Assembly (NCBI GenBank): GCA_003223995.1
Contig: QHYA01000091.1
Coordinates: forward strand, 1 to 11,462
DNA length: 11,462 bases
Direction: 5' to 3'
DNA from: Acidobacteriota bacterium
Lineage (GTDB): Bacteria; Acidobacteriota; Polarisedimenticolia; QHYA01
Positions 1-8,923 of this stretch are shown in pieces. Position numbers and translations under genes: made by a program. A model generated the notes under the pieces. That model saw nothing but the letters and a program-made list of their open reading frames with translations, did no database searches and had not been told where the DNA came from. Each line of letters opens with the position of its first letter. Within the stretch, counting starts at the first letter, position 1.

Positions 1-247
1 CCCTGCATGGGGAAATGGACAAGCTCTTCCGGCTGTGCATGTTCGTCATAGGGGGTCCGTGACAGTCTTTGCCATCCTGACCGTCTTCTTCTCGTTCTTG
101 GGCAGGATCGGGCTCCGGTCAGCGAAGTGGACAAGAGGTAACACAAGCCTTGCTTGACCCACGCGGCTCCAAGCGAGGAAACTAGCTTCTCGCTCGTCGG
201 GGCGTGTGCGGCCTGCGCCGCACGGCCGCCGGAAAAAAGGAGATCGG
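1..247. other. Upstream region without a supported gene
   Basis: No reading frame here has a convincing start, ribosome binding site and recognisable product. One plus-strand frame is open from the window edge to a stop at 60-62 and could be the last ~19 residues of an upstream gene, but I do not recognise it. A minus-strand frame ending at 46 keeps G/C-rich third positions over its last 20 codons; it lacks a credible start and runs antisense to the RNase gene. The last 40 bases hold a short hairpin and the RNase ribosome binding site. Confidence 0.5.
206..223 (+). promoter_or_regulatory. 5' leader hairpin before the RNase gene
   Basis: A perfect 7-bp inverted repeat (GTGCGGC at 206-212, GCCGCAC at 217-223) encloses a 4-base loop and ends 13 bases before the AAGGAG ribosome binding site. 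No T-run follows, so it is not an intrinsic terminator. It could protect the leader from decay or modulate initiation, or be chance in GC-rich DNA. The repeat is seen directly; a role is inference. Confidence 0.3.
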
Positions 248-1744
248 ATGAACCGAACCTGGGGCCATCGAGCGCGCCTCCGAGTCATTGCGCAAAGGGT
301 GATGATCGAGAGAGGCCTCCTGCCGGACTTCTCGGCCGGAGTCCTCGCCGAGGCGAAGGGAATCGAGAAGGCGCCGAGCGAGACGGACGGGACGACGCAC
401 GACCTCCGGGACCTGCTCTGGGCCTCCATCGACAACGACGACTCGGAAGACCTCGATCAGGTCACGGTTGCGGAGCGGCTGGCAGGAGGGCTCGGCAAGG
501 TTCTCGTGGCGATCGCCGACGTGGACGAGCTCGTCGTCAAAGGATCGGTCATTGACGGCCATGCCCGACACAACACCACGTCCGTCTACACGGCGGCCGA
601 GATCTTTCCGATGCTGCCGCTGCGCCTTTCCACCGACCTCACCTCCCTCAGGCAGGACGTGGACCGACTCGCGATTGTTGTCGAGATGGCCGTCGGGGCC
701 GACGGCCGGATCGGGGCGTCGAATGTCTATCGCGCGCTCGTGCGCAACCACGCCAAGCTCACGTACAGCGGCGTGGCCGCATGGCTCGAGGGGGGTTCAT
801 CTCCGCTTCGGCTTGCCGAAGTTCCTGGGCTCGGGGAGAACCTGCGGCTGCAGGACCAGATGGCGCAGACCTTGAAGGGCGTGCGGCATGAGCAGGGGGC
901 GCTCGGTCTGGAGACGATCGAGCCCCGGGCTGTCTTCGACGGCGAGAGCCTGACGGATCTGAGGCAGGAGGAGAAGAACCGGGCCAGGGAGATCATCGAA
1001 GAGTTGATGATCGCCGCCAACGGAGCGACGACGCGTTTCCTCGCCGCGCGAGGCTTGCCGTCGGTGCGGCGGGTCCTGCGCTCACCGGAGAGATGGGAGA
1101 AGATCGTCGAGCTCGCGGCCCAGCTGCACGAGGATCTCCCGGCTCAACCCGACGCCGCCGCTCTTGAGATGTTCCTGAGCAGGCGCCGACAGGCGGACCC
1201 TGAGGGCTTTCCTGACCTCTCGGTTGCCGTGGTGAAGCTGCTTGGATCGGGCGAGTATCAGATCGAGTCTCCGGGGAGAGAGACCCCGGGGCATTTCGGT
1301 CTTGCCGTCCACGACTACACGCACTCCACCGCTCCCAATCGCCGGTATCCCGACATGATCACGCAGAGGCTGCTCAAGGCGGCCATCGCCGGCGCCGCCG
1401 TCCCGTACCGCCTCGAGGAGCTGGACGCCCTGGCGATCCACTGTACCGAGCAGGAGGACAACGCGAAGAAGGTCGAGAGACAGGTGCGGAAGTCGGCCGC
1501 CGCGCTGCTTCTGGAGCCGAGCATCGGACACGAGTTCGATGGGATCGTGACAGGGGCGTCCGAGAAGGGGACCTGGGCGCGAATCTTCCGGCCTCCGGCG
1601 GAAGGGAAGGTCGTGCGGGGCTTTCAGGACCTCGACGTCGGCGATCGGGTCCGGGTCAGACTTCTTGCGATCGACGTGGAGCGGGGATTCATCGACTTCG
1701 TGCGGGTTGGCTCCTCGCGGCGCTTCCACCAGAGGGAGGGTTGA
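248..1744 (+). CDS. RNase II/R-family (RNB-domain) 3'-5' exoribonuclease, DrII-like
   Basis: This 498-residue protein should degrade single-stranded RNA processively from the 3' end in the cytoplasm. Start ATG 248 is chosen because AAGGAG lies 5 bases upstream; an in-frame GTG at 206 has no such site. After a short N-terminal segment (1-48), the RNB domain covers about 50-375. Motif I reads IDNDDSEDLDQ (61-71); D62, D68 and D70 match metal-binding D201, D207 and D209 of E. coli RNase II, while the D210 position is Gln71. The second signature, THSTAPNRRYPD (358-369), supplies the conserved Arg pair. An S1 RNA-binding fold follows at about 426-487. The cold-shock domains of full-length RNase II/R (over 640 residues) are absent, matching the short Deinococcus DrII-type subfamily. 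The gene stands alone and converges on the glucosidase gene. Confidence 0.93.
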   Translation: MNRTWGHRARLRVIAQRVMIERGLLPDFSAGVLAEAKGIEKAPSETDGTTHDLRDLLWASIDNDDSEDLDQVTVAERLAGGLGKVLVAIADVDELVVKGSVIDGHARHNTTSVYTAAEIFPMLPLRLSTDLTSLRQDVDRLAIVVEMAVGADGRIGASNVYRALVRNHAKLTYSGVAAWLEGGSSPLRLAEVPGLGENLRLQDQMAQTLKGVRHEQGALGLETIEPRAVFDGESLTDLRQEEKNRAREIIEELMIAANGATTRFLAARGLPSVRRVLRSPERWEKIVELAAQLHEDLPAQPDAAALEMFLSRRRQADPEGFPDLSVAVVKLLGSGEYQIESPGRETPGHFGLAVHDYTHSTAPNRRYPDMITQRLLKAAIAGAAVPYRLEELDALAIHCTEQEDNAKKVERQVRKSAAALLLEPSIGHEFDGIVTGASEKGTWARIFRPPAEGKVVRGFQDLDVGDRVRVRLLAIDVERGFIDFVRVGSSRRFHQREG

Positions 1745-1804
1745 CCCGATCCCGGCGGGACCCAACCGCGCTGCAATGGCTGTTGACCTGATCACGCCAC
1801 GGGT

Positions 1805-4588
1805 TCACCCCATCCGATGCTGGCGTGTCTCGACGGCAATCGCCTCCCGTGCCCGGCCGGAGCGCCGCGCGGCTGCCCTCGAGGCGCGGGCGATGATCGT
1901 GTCTTCGACGCAGCGCACGGCAAGAGCCGTCCACCCCGTCTGATGGCTGGCCCCCGCTCCGCGGCCCGTGTCGCCGTGGAAGTACTCGTGGAATAGCACG
2001 AGGCCGCGCCAATGGGGGTCTTCGTCGAAGATCCGCGCATCGCCCGCGAAGGGCCTGCGCCCCTTCCCGCCGGTGAGGAAGATGCTGGCGAGCCGCCTGG
2101 CGATCTCGCGCGCAGCGTCCCCGAGGGTCACCAGCTTCCCCGATCCCGTCGGGCACTCGACCTTTAAATCGTCCCCGTAGAAGTGGTGATACCTTTCCAG
2201 TGCCTCGACGATGAGGTAGTTGACGGGGAACCAGATCGGCCCCCGCCAGTTCGAGTTGCCGCCGAACAGTCCGGTGCTCGACTCGCCGGGAACATAGTCC
2301 ACGCGATACTCCTCGCCGTTGGCGTGGAAGATGTACGGCCGGTCCTTGTGCACGCGCGAGAGCGACCGGATTCCGTAAGGTCCCAGGAATTCGTTTTCGT
2401 CCAGCAGGTAGCGCAGGACGCGCACCAGCCGCTCCTTCGAAGGGATCGCCAGGAGCCTGTGCCCGTGTCCCGCTCTCCCTCTCTCCACGTACGAGATGTG
2501 CCGGGCGAGATCATTCCGGTTTTCCAGGAACCAGCGCAGGCGCCTGCTGAAGCCGGGAAGGCCTTCGATGACGTCCCGCTCGAGGATCTCGCAGGCGTAG
2601 AGCGGGATCAGGCCCACCATCGAGCGGATCTTCAGCGGGATGTTCCGGCCGCCGAGCTGGAGCCGGTCGTAGTAGAAGCCGTCCTCCTCGTCCCACAATC
2701 CGGTCCCGCCGAGGGAGTTTATCGCGTCGGTGATCCGCACGAAGTGTTCGAAGAACTTCGAGGCGAGATCCTCGTAGACGGGATCCTCCTTTGCCAGCTC
2801 GAGGGCCATCGACAGCATCGTCGCGCAGTAGAAGACCATCCATGCCGTCCCGTCGGCCTGCTCCAGGCTTCCTCCGGTCGGCAGGGGCCGGGAGCGGTCG
2901 AAGACGCCGATGTTGTCGAGACCGAGGAAACCGCCGGAGAAGATGTTCTTCCCCTCGGCGTCCTTGCGGTTCACCCACCAGGTGAAGTTGAGGAGAAGCT
3001 TCTGGAAGACTCTCGCAAGAAACAGGCGGTCCCTCTTGCCGCGTGCCCCGGTCATCTTGTAGACCCGCCACGCCGCCCAGGCGTGCACGGGAGGATTGAC
3101 GTCGCCGAACGCGAACTCGTAGGCGGGGATCTGGCCGTTGGGGTGCATGTACCACTCGCGGAGGAATAACACGAGCTGCTGCTTCGCGAACTCCGGGTCG
3201 ACTCTTGCGAACGGGATCATGTGGAAGGCGAGATCCCAGGCGGCGAACCAGGGGTACTCCCACTTGTCGGGCATCGAGAGGACATCCCGGCTGAAGAGGT
3301 GCGTCCATTCCGAGTTCCGGCCCTGTTTGCGGCTGGCGGGAGGGGGCGGCTGCAGGGTGTCCCCATCGAGCCAGTCCCGGACAACGTAGTGGTAGAACTG
3401 CTTGGACCAGAGCAGCCCGGCGTACCCCTGGCGCATCACGCGCCTCTCCTCTTCCGCGGCGGCCTCCGGGATCCGCGAGGCGTAGAACTCGTCCGCTTCG
3501 CGCATCCGTTGCGCGAAGATCTCCTCGAAATCGCCACCAAAGAGCTGGGCAGGAGCGGTGTCCTCCGCGAACAGCCTCAGGCAGAGCACGATCTCGCCCC
3601 CGCCCGGGATCTCGATGCGGTAATGGGCCGCGACCTTCGTCCCGATCCCGTCGGGGTTGACGGCGTCCTTCCGCCCGTGGATCAGGTATTCGTGGAAGGC
3701 GTCCTTCACGAAGGGGTTTGCGTTCGGAGCGGCGAACAGCCGCTCGTCGTTCGTCTCGTTTTCCGTGAACAGGAGATGGGGCCGAGCCGGGGCCGGGTCG
3801 ATCTCCAGGCGGAACCTGCCGAGGGTGGCGTGCCAGGCACGCAGGCCGCCGCCATCAATCCGCTCGATGCGGGGTTTGATCTCGCACCCCTCGTGCGCGC
3901 ATCCCCACGACCAGGTGTTACGGAACCAGAGCGTGGGCAGCAGATGGAGGATCGCCGGCTCGGGGCTCCGATTGGCCGCGGTGATCCGGATGAGGATGTC
4001 GTCGGGTGCGGCCTTCGCGTACTCAGCGGACACGTCGAAGTAGCGGTTCCCGTCGAAGAGGCCCGTGTCCAGGAGCTCGAACTCCGGGTCGTGCCTGCCG
4101 CGGCGGCGGTTCTCCTCCACGAGGCGCGCGTAGGGATATTCGGCCTGGGGATACTTGTAGAGAGCCTTCATGTAGGAGTGCGTCGGGGTCGAATCGAGGT
4201 AGAAGTAGCACTCCTTCACGTCCTCGCCGTGGTTTCCCTCCGGGCCCCCGAGTCCGAAGAGGCGCTCCTTGAGGATCGGATCCTGGCCGTTCCAGAGCGC
4301 GAGGGCGAAACAGAGCCGCCCTTCTCGGTCCGTGATGCCGAGCAGTCCGTCCTCGCCCCAGCGGTAGGCGCGGCTGCGAGCGTGATCGTGAGGAAAGTAG
4401 TCCCAGCAGGTTCCGTCCGGCGAGTAGTCTTCGCGGACCGTTCCCCACTGCCGCTCGGAGAGATACGGTCCCCAGCGCTTCCAGTTCTTCTCCCGCCTGG
4501 CGTCTTCCTCCAGCCGGCGGGCCTCCGCGCCCGGCTGCGGCGTGTCGTTCCCTGCGGTCTGCTCGTTGGCTCCTCGCGTGACTCTCAT
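1805..4588 (-). CDS. GH63/MGH1-like glycoside hydrolase (glucosidase family)
   Basis: A 927-residue protein of the clan GH-G (alpha/alpha)6-barrel type, related to GH63 glucosidases and the uncharacterised yeast YMR196W group. Start 4588 is chosen over an in-frame ATG at 4672 because GGAGGAGG directly precedes it and the 28 extra residues look non-conserved. Residues 35-380 form the N-terminal beta-rich region; the catalytic barrel covers about 385-905. WDLAFH (451-456) carries the likely general acid D452. GNSNWRGPIWFPVNY (777-791) is a family signature. FHEYFHGDTG (866-875), followed by HQTGWT (882-887), places E868 where GH63 enzymes such as E. coli YgjK keep the catalytic base. With no signal peptide, it should be cytoplasmic, perhaps acting on an alpha-linked glucoside or compatible solute; the substrate cannot be told from sequence. 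The frame is intact throughout. Family is secure, specificity unknown. Confidence 0.92.
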   Translation of the reverse strand: MRVTRGANEQTAGNDTPQPGAEARRLEEDARREKNWKRWGPYLSERQWGTVREDYSPDGTCWDYFPHDHARSRAYRWGEDGLLGITDREGRLCFALALWNGQDPILKERLFGLGGPEGNHGEDVKECYFYLDSTPTHSYMKALYKYPQAEYPYARLVEENRRRGRHDPEFELLDTGLFDGNRYFDVSAEYAKAAPDDILIRITAANRSPEPAILHLLPTLWFRNTWSWGCAHEGCEIKPRIERIDGGGLRAWHATLGRFRLEIDPAPARPHLLFTENETNDERLFAAPNANPFVKDAFHEYLIHGRKDAVNPDGIGTKVAAHYRIEIPGGGEIVLCLRLFAEDTAPAQLFGGDFEEIFAQRMREADEFYASRIPEAAAEEERRVMRQGYAGLLWSKQFYHYVVRDWLDGDTLQPPPPASRKQGRNSEWTHLFSRDVLSMPDKWEYPWFAAWDLAFHMIPFARVDPEFAKQQLVLFLREWYMHPNGQIPAYEFAFGDVNPPVHAWAAWRVYKMTGARGKRDRLFLARVFQKLLLNFTWWVNRKDAEGKNIFSGGFLGLDNIGVFDRSRPLPTGGSLEQADGTAWMVFYCATMLSMALELAKEDPVYEDLASKFFEHFVRITDAINSLGGTGLWDEEDGFYYDRLQLGGRNIPLKIRSMVGLIPLYACEILERDVIEGLPGFSRRLRWFLENRNDLARHISYVERGRAGHGHRLLAIPSKERLVRVLRYLLDENEFLGPYGIRSLSRVHKDRPYIFHANGEEYRVDYVPGESSTGLFGGNSNWRGPIWFPVNYLIVEALERYHHFYGDDLKVECPTGSGKLVTLGDAAREIARRLASIFLTGGKGRRPFAGDARIFDEDPHWRGLVLFHEYFHGDTGRGAGASHQTGWTALAVRCVEDTIIARASRAAARRSGRAREAIAVETRQHRMG

Positions 4589-4641
4589 GCCTCCTCCGTG
4601 ACGCTCGAACGTGATGCTCGCCCCGCTCGGCGCTCGCGCGT

Positions 4642-4746
4642 TCAATCCTCGGGCATCTCCGCGACTTCGCAATAGATCTTGATCGCGCCCTTCGCCATCG
4701 CAACCGTTCCAACCATTGGCCGGTGTGGAATGTCATAGAGTATCAT
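4642..4746 (-). CDS. Possible small ORF upstream of the glucosidase gene
   Basis: A 34-codon frame runs from ATG 4746 to TGA 4642, with an internal ATG at 4698 giving an 18-residue product, MAKGAIKIYCEVAEMPED. The last 18 codons strongly favour G/C at third positions (14 of 17 sense codons after the ATG), like real genes here; the first half does not. There is no clear ribosome binding site before either ATG, and the first ATG overlaps the plus-strand promoter candidate. It ends 53 bases before the glucosidase start and could be a leader peptide, a gene remnant or chance. I do not recognise it. Confidence 0.15.
   Translation of the reverse strand: MILYDIPHRPMVGTVAMAKGAIKIYCEVAEMPED
4716..4746 (+). 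promoter_or_regulatory. Candidate sigma70-type promoter for the HAF gene
   Basis: TTGGCC (4716-4721) and TATCAT (4741-4746) match the -35 and -10 consensus at 4/6 and 5/6 positions. The spacer is 19 bases, longer than ideal. The site lies 44 bases before the HAF start codon. Pattern match only; this phylum's promoter preferences are unknown here. Confidence 0.3.
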
Positions 4747-4790
4747 CCAGCCATTTGAGACAACCGGTTCTGCTCGAAAGGGGTGGTTCC

Positions 4791-5356
4791 ATGGCTTCGA
4801 GATTTCGCTTCACTCTCTGTTCGTCCGTCATGTTGCTCTTCTTCGCCTGGTCCTTCGCCGCCGCGCAGAGTTACTCGATCACCGACCTCGGAACACTCGG
4901 AGGGAGCTTCAGTGAGGTCTACGGGATCAACGCCTCCAGCCAGAGCACAGGATCTTCCCAGACCAGCTCCGGCGCTGACGACGGGTTCCGCGTTTCAGGT
5001 GGTGTGATGTCGGACCTGAACATCACTGGCAGCAACGTCGTCGGCCGAGGGATCAACGCCTCGGGTCAGGTCGCGGGTTACTACTACAACCGGAGTTATC
5101 AAGCTTTTCTCTGGACGAATGGGAAGACGCGCGATCTCGGGAACCTGGGTGGGAGCTACGCAGAGCAACTCGGGCTTCACTCTCTACCATGCCTTCCTGT
5201 GGAGCGGCGGGTCGATGAAGGATCTCAACTTGTCTGATCCCCGCAGGTTCGGGCTGGGTCCTCACGGAGGCGACCGGAATCAACGATTCGGGACAGATCG
5301 TCGGCAATGGCACCCTCGGAGGCGTGGAGCGCGCATTCCTCTTGAATCCGAAATAA
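4791..5356 (+). pseudogene. HAF-repeat exported protein, frame broken twice
   Basis: The start ATG follows AAAGGGG and opens with a clear signal peptide: MASRFRF, then a hydrophobic core ending AAA before QSYS. HAF-type repeats follow, each with a DLGTLGGS-like turn, a GIN-x-SGQ-like step and an AFLW-like strand. The first frame gives 148 residues to TGA 5237. It loses family sense after LGGSY (about 5154-5159), where the +1 frame takes over with SNSGFTLYHAFLW and reads to DLN (5229). The next frame then supplies the standard ending, from LIPAGSGWVLTEATGIND through AFLLNPK to TAA 5354-5356. At the first junction the usual GIN..GQ..G step, roughly 14-15 residues, is missing, which points to a real deletion rather than a lone base error. 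HAF proteins are secreted repeat proteins of unknown function. Probably a pseudogene; misassembly is possible. Confidence 0.8.
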
Positions 5357-5375
5357 ACGATGCGGTCTCTCAATA

Positions 5376-5398
5376 GGGGCGGATTCCCCCCGCTTTTT
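5376..5398 (+). terminator. Likely intrinsic terminator after the HAF gene
   Basis: GCGG (5379-5382) can pair with CCGC (5390-5393) across a 7-base loop, with two possible G-U pairs extending the base, followed at once by TTTTT (5394-5398). It begins 20 bases after the restored HAF stop codon, where a terminator is expected. The stem is short, so confidence is moderate. Confidence 0.4.
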
Positions 5399-5425
5399 CC
5401 CTCCTGGATCGAACGGCCTTGGGAG

Positions 5426-5431
5426 TATATT
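5426..5431 (+). promoter_or_regulatory. Candidate -10 box for the protease gene
   Basis: TATATT matches the TATAAT consensus at 5 of 6 positions in otherwise GC-rich DNA. It lies 56 bases before the protease start and just after the candidate HAF terminator. No good -35 hexamer is visible at 16-18 bases upstream, so this is a weak call. Confidence 0.25.
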
Positions 5432-5487
5432 CACCCCGACCAATGGGGGTCCTGACAGCCTTCCGTCCGACAGGGGGAGAAATCCGG

Positions 5488-7110
<1,623 letters not shown>

Positions 7111-7546
7111 CGCGCGCTGCAACGTCGCGGGCAACTCATGTAGTGCGGGCGGCGGGCAGTCATTCTGCTGCGGCGACGGAGTCTGCTCGCAGGGCGAGAC
7201 GTCGTGCTCCTGCGCAGTCGACTGCGGCCCCGCTCCGGCGAGCGAGTTGCCTGGCACGACCTGCCGCAATGGTCTCGACGACGACTGCGACGGGAGGGCC
7301 GATTGCGCCGACTCGAACTGCTCGTCGGATCCGATCTGCCAATGCGCGCCTGCAGGTGCCTCGTGCACGTCGAACGCGAGCTGCTGCAGCGGCAGGTGCC
7401 AAGGAGGGAAGTGCCGGTAAGGCGCCCGCCGGAGGGTCCGAACGCCGCAGAACGAAGGTTGCTCGACTGAGTGAGACCACGGTAGGGTCAGGGGAAGGGG
7501 ACTGGGGAGAGGATACTGATCCCGAACCCGTGTGACGATCCTTTAT

Positions 7547-7566
7547 CGGTGGCGTGTCACCGTTTT
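7547..7566 (+). terminator. Hairpin plus T-run between protease tail and Kazal gene
   Basis: CGGTGG (7547-7552) pairs with TCACCG (7557-7562), one pair being G-U, across a 4-base loop and is followed by TTTT (7563-7566). The shape is that of a short intrinsic terminator for the protease transcript. However, it ends only 16 bases before the Kazal start codon, leaving no room for a promoter downstream, so it might instead be a leader attenuator or chance. Confidence 0.3.
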
Positions 7567-7582
7567 CAGAAAGGGGATAACG

Positions 7583-7819
7583 ATGCGGAAGCCAGCGCTG
7601 TGGAAACTCCTGCTTGCAGCCGGCGTGATCGCGACGCTCGCTGTAGGCGCCTTCTCGATACTCACCGAGGTACAAGCCGGTCCGGGCGGGGGCTGCATCT
7701 GCCCGCAGGTCTATGCCCCCGTCGTTTGCGACAATGGCAAGACCTATCCTAATCAGTGCGAGGCCGATTGCCATCACGCGAAGAACTGCGTGCCCGCGGG
7801 GATCGGCGCGGCCGAGTAG
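7583..7819 (+). CDS. Small exported Kazal-like peptide
   Basis: This 78-residue protein starts at an ATG preceded by AAAGGGG. Residues 1-32 form a signal peptide: basic MRKPALWK, a hydrophobic core at 9-25, and a likely cut after VQA (30-32). The mature part is only about 46 residues, with six Cys at 38, 40, 49, 59, 63 and 69, the count expected for three disulfides. CPQVYAPVVC (40-49) and NGKTYPNQC (51-59) match the Kazal signature, except that the second Cys of this pair sits one residue later than in classical CPxxYxPVC inhibitors. Kazal domains inhibit serine proteases; many short bacterial versions are uncharacterised. It lies 162 bases after the end of the lysyl-endopeptidase tail on the same strand, which makes an inhibitory or protective partner role plausible but unproven. 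Confidence 0.85.
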   Translation: MRKPALWKLLLAAGVIATLAVGAFSILTEVQAGPGGGCICPQVYAPVVCDNGKTYPNQCEADCHHAKNCVPAGIGAAE

Positions 7820-7896
7820 TCGGGGGGGAAGGCGCTTCCCGCGCGTTTGGAGGGCGCCGCCGAGGCCGCCACCGGACGGGCGAGGAACACGCGCGG

Positions 7897-8649
7897 ATGG
7901 TCGATCACGAATTGAAGCGGCCCTACCTCCTGCTCGATGCAGGAGGCACCCTTGTCTCTCCGAACGCGGAGATCATCCGGCAATCCGCCAAGAGTCACGG
8001 GCTTTCACTGGACGTCGATGCCGTCCTCGACGCGTTTTTCCGGAACATCCACGGGCTCGACCTCTCCCTTCGGCAGGGAGGGGTCGCGCCGCCGCTTCAT
8101 CCGTTCCTCGGCTCGCTCATGGCCCTGGCCGGCACGCCGCCGTCCCTCGTTCCGGCGGTTCTGACGGAAGCCGAGCGCCTCTGCCGGCGCCAGGACGGCG
8201 GCTCATGGATCCGAACGTTCTGGACGTATGCGCTGCCGTGGACGCGCCCCGCTCTGGAAAGGCTGCGCGCCGCCGGTTATCGGATGTCGGTCGTCTCCAA
8301 CTCTGACGGGAGCGTGGCCCATCAGGTCGCGGATCTCGGTCTGGCAAGATATTTTGACGTCGTGTTCGACTCGCAGGTGCTGGGAGTGGAGAAGCCGGAC
8401 CCCCGCTTCTTTCACCTGGTGCTCGAGCAACTCGGTGTCGGCGCGGCGGACTGTCTTCTGGTCGGCGACGTTTTCATGATCGACGTGGTCGGCGCCAATG
8501 CCGTCGGAGTTCCAGCCGCCCACATCGATCCGCTCGGTTTGTACGCCGGCTGGCCGGGGGTCCACACTCGCGACCTCCGGACGTTCGCCGAGGCGCTCAT
8601 CACGGGCGAGCTCGACCCGCTCGATCCCCGTCTCCTTGCGATGCGATGA
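7897..8649 (+). CDS. HAD-superfamily hydrolase (haloacid dehalogenase-like)
   Basis: A 250-residue cytoplasmic protein with the HAD Rossmann fold and an alpha-helical cap inserted between motifs I and II (about 20-110). Motif I is LLDAGGTLV (12-20): nucleophile Asp14 is present, but the general acid/base Asp at +2 of typical phosphatases is Gly16. Motif II is VVSNSDGS (Ser134), motif III Lys166 in VEKPDPRFF, and motif IV VGDVFMID (Asp191, Asp196). ATG 7897 is chosen because the family fold begins directly after it; GAGGA lies 10-14 bases upstream and is only a fair ribosome binding site. An earlier in-frame start would overlap the Kazal gene and add an Arg/Gly-rich stretch. It starts 77 bases after the Kazal stop. 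The substrate is unknown; Gly at +2 leaves classic phosphomonoesterase activity in doubt. Confidence 0.9.
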   Translation: MVDHELKRPYLLLDAGGTLVSPNAEIIRQSAKSHGLSLDVDAVLDAFFRNIHGLDLSLRQGGVAPPLHPFLGSLMALAGTPPSLVPAVLTEAERLCRRQDGGSWIRTFWTYALPWTRPALERLRAAGYRMSVVSNSDGSVAHQVADLGLARYFDVVFDSQVLGVEKPDPRFFHLVLEQLGVGAADCLLVGDVFMIDVVGANAVGVPAAHIDPLGLYAGWPGVHTRDLRTFAEALITGELDPLDPRLLAMR

Positions 8650-8923
8650 ACACGCCGGCGGCGGCGGCCCCATCGCCGCGAGGGATTTTGGCGATCGAAT
8701 CCCGTTGTTCTCGGGGCCTGGCTTGGGCATCTGCATCGGTTTCCTCGGCAGGAGCCGCACCGATCAGGACGAAGCGGGACCATCGCGGCAAAGACGGCTG
8801 ACGTTCCATTCCTCGAACTCGTGACATAGCTCCGGGGCAGAAGAGGTGATCCAGGGCTCTTCCGACAAGGGGCCGCATCGTGCGCTATCCTACACGCCCG
8901 TCGCATCGGAGGGGGGAATACCG
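8650..8923. other. Non-coding gap between the HAD and propeller genes
   Basis: No full gene is visible in these 274 bases. Near the HAD stop, GCGGCG (8661-8666) can pair with CGCCGC (8674-8679) over 7 bases; TTTT follows only after a further 6 bases, so this is a weak terminator candidate. A minus-strand ATG at 8736 with a GAGGA ribosome binding site begins MQMPKPGPE and then loses sense. Upstream of the propeller gene, CCGACA (8862-8867) and TATCCT (8886-8891), 18 bases apart, form a weak promoter candidate ahead of the strong GGAGGGGGG ribosome binding site. Confidence 0.45.
8862..8891 (+). promoter_or_regulatory. Weak promoter candidate for the propeller gene
   Basis: CCGACA and TATCCT each match 4 of 6 consensus positions, with an 18-base spacer, 32 bases before start codon 8924. 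The position is right but the match is modest. Confidence 0.22.

Larger units (their letters stand above)
4589..4790. promoter_or_regulatory. Divergent intergenic region between glucosidase and HAF gene
   Basis: These 202 bases separate two divergent genes and must hold promoters for both directions. The 3' part contains the best plus-strand promoter candidate (4716-4746) and an AAAGGGG ribosome binding site (4777-4784-ish) before ATG 4791. On the minus strand, GGAGGAGG abuts the glucosidase start. A 34-codon minus-strand frame (4642-4746) is also open here. I could not pick out a persuasive minus-strand promoter. Confidence 0.5.

Noticed and set aside
206..247. Upstream GTG start for the RNase gene
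   Set aside because: It would put the AAGGAG site inside the coding region and translate a hairpin; ATG 248 has ideal spacing.
1749..1761. Small inverted repeat (TCCC/GGGA) between the convergent RNase and glucosidase genes as a terminator
   Set aside because: The stem has only 4 bp and no T-run follows on either strand.
4589..4672. Upstream ATG 4672 start for the glucosidase
   Set aside because: The added 28 residues are Arg/Gly-rich and would cover the strong GGAGGAGG site just before ATG 4588.
3221..4675. Long plus-strand open frame (484 codons) antisense to the glucosidase gene
   Set aside because: It mirrors a gene with clear catalytic motifs; its translation is Val/Glu/Arg-rich without domains, as GC-rich third-position bias produces.
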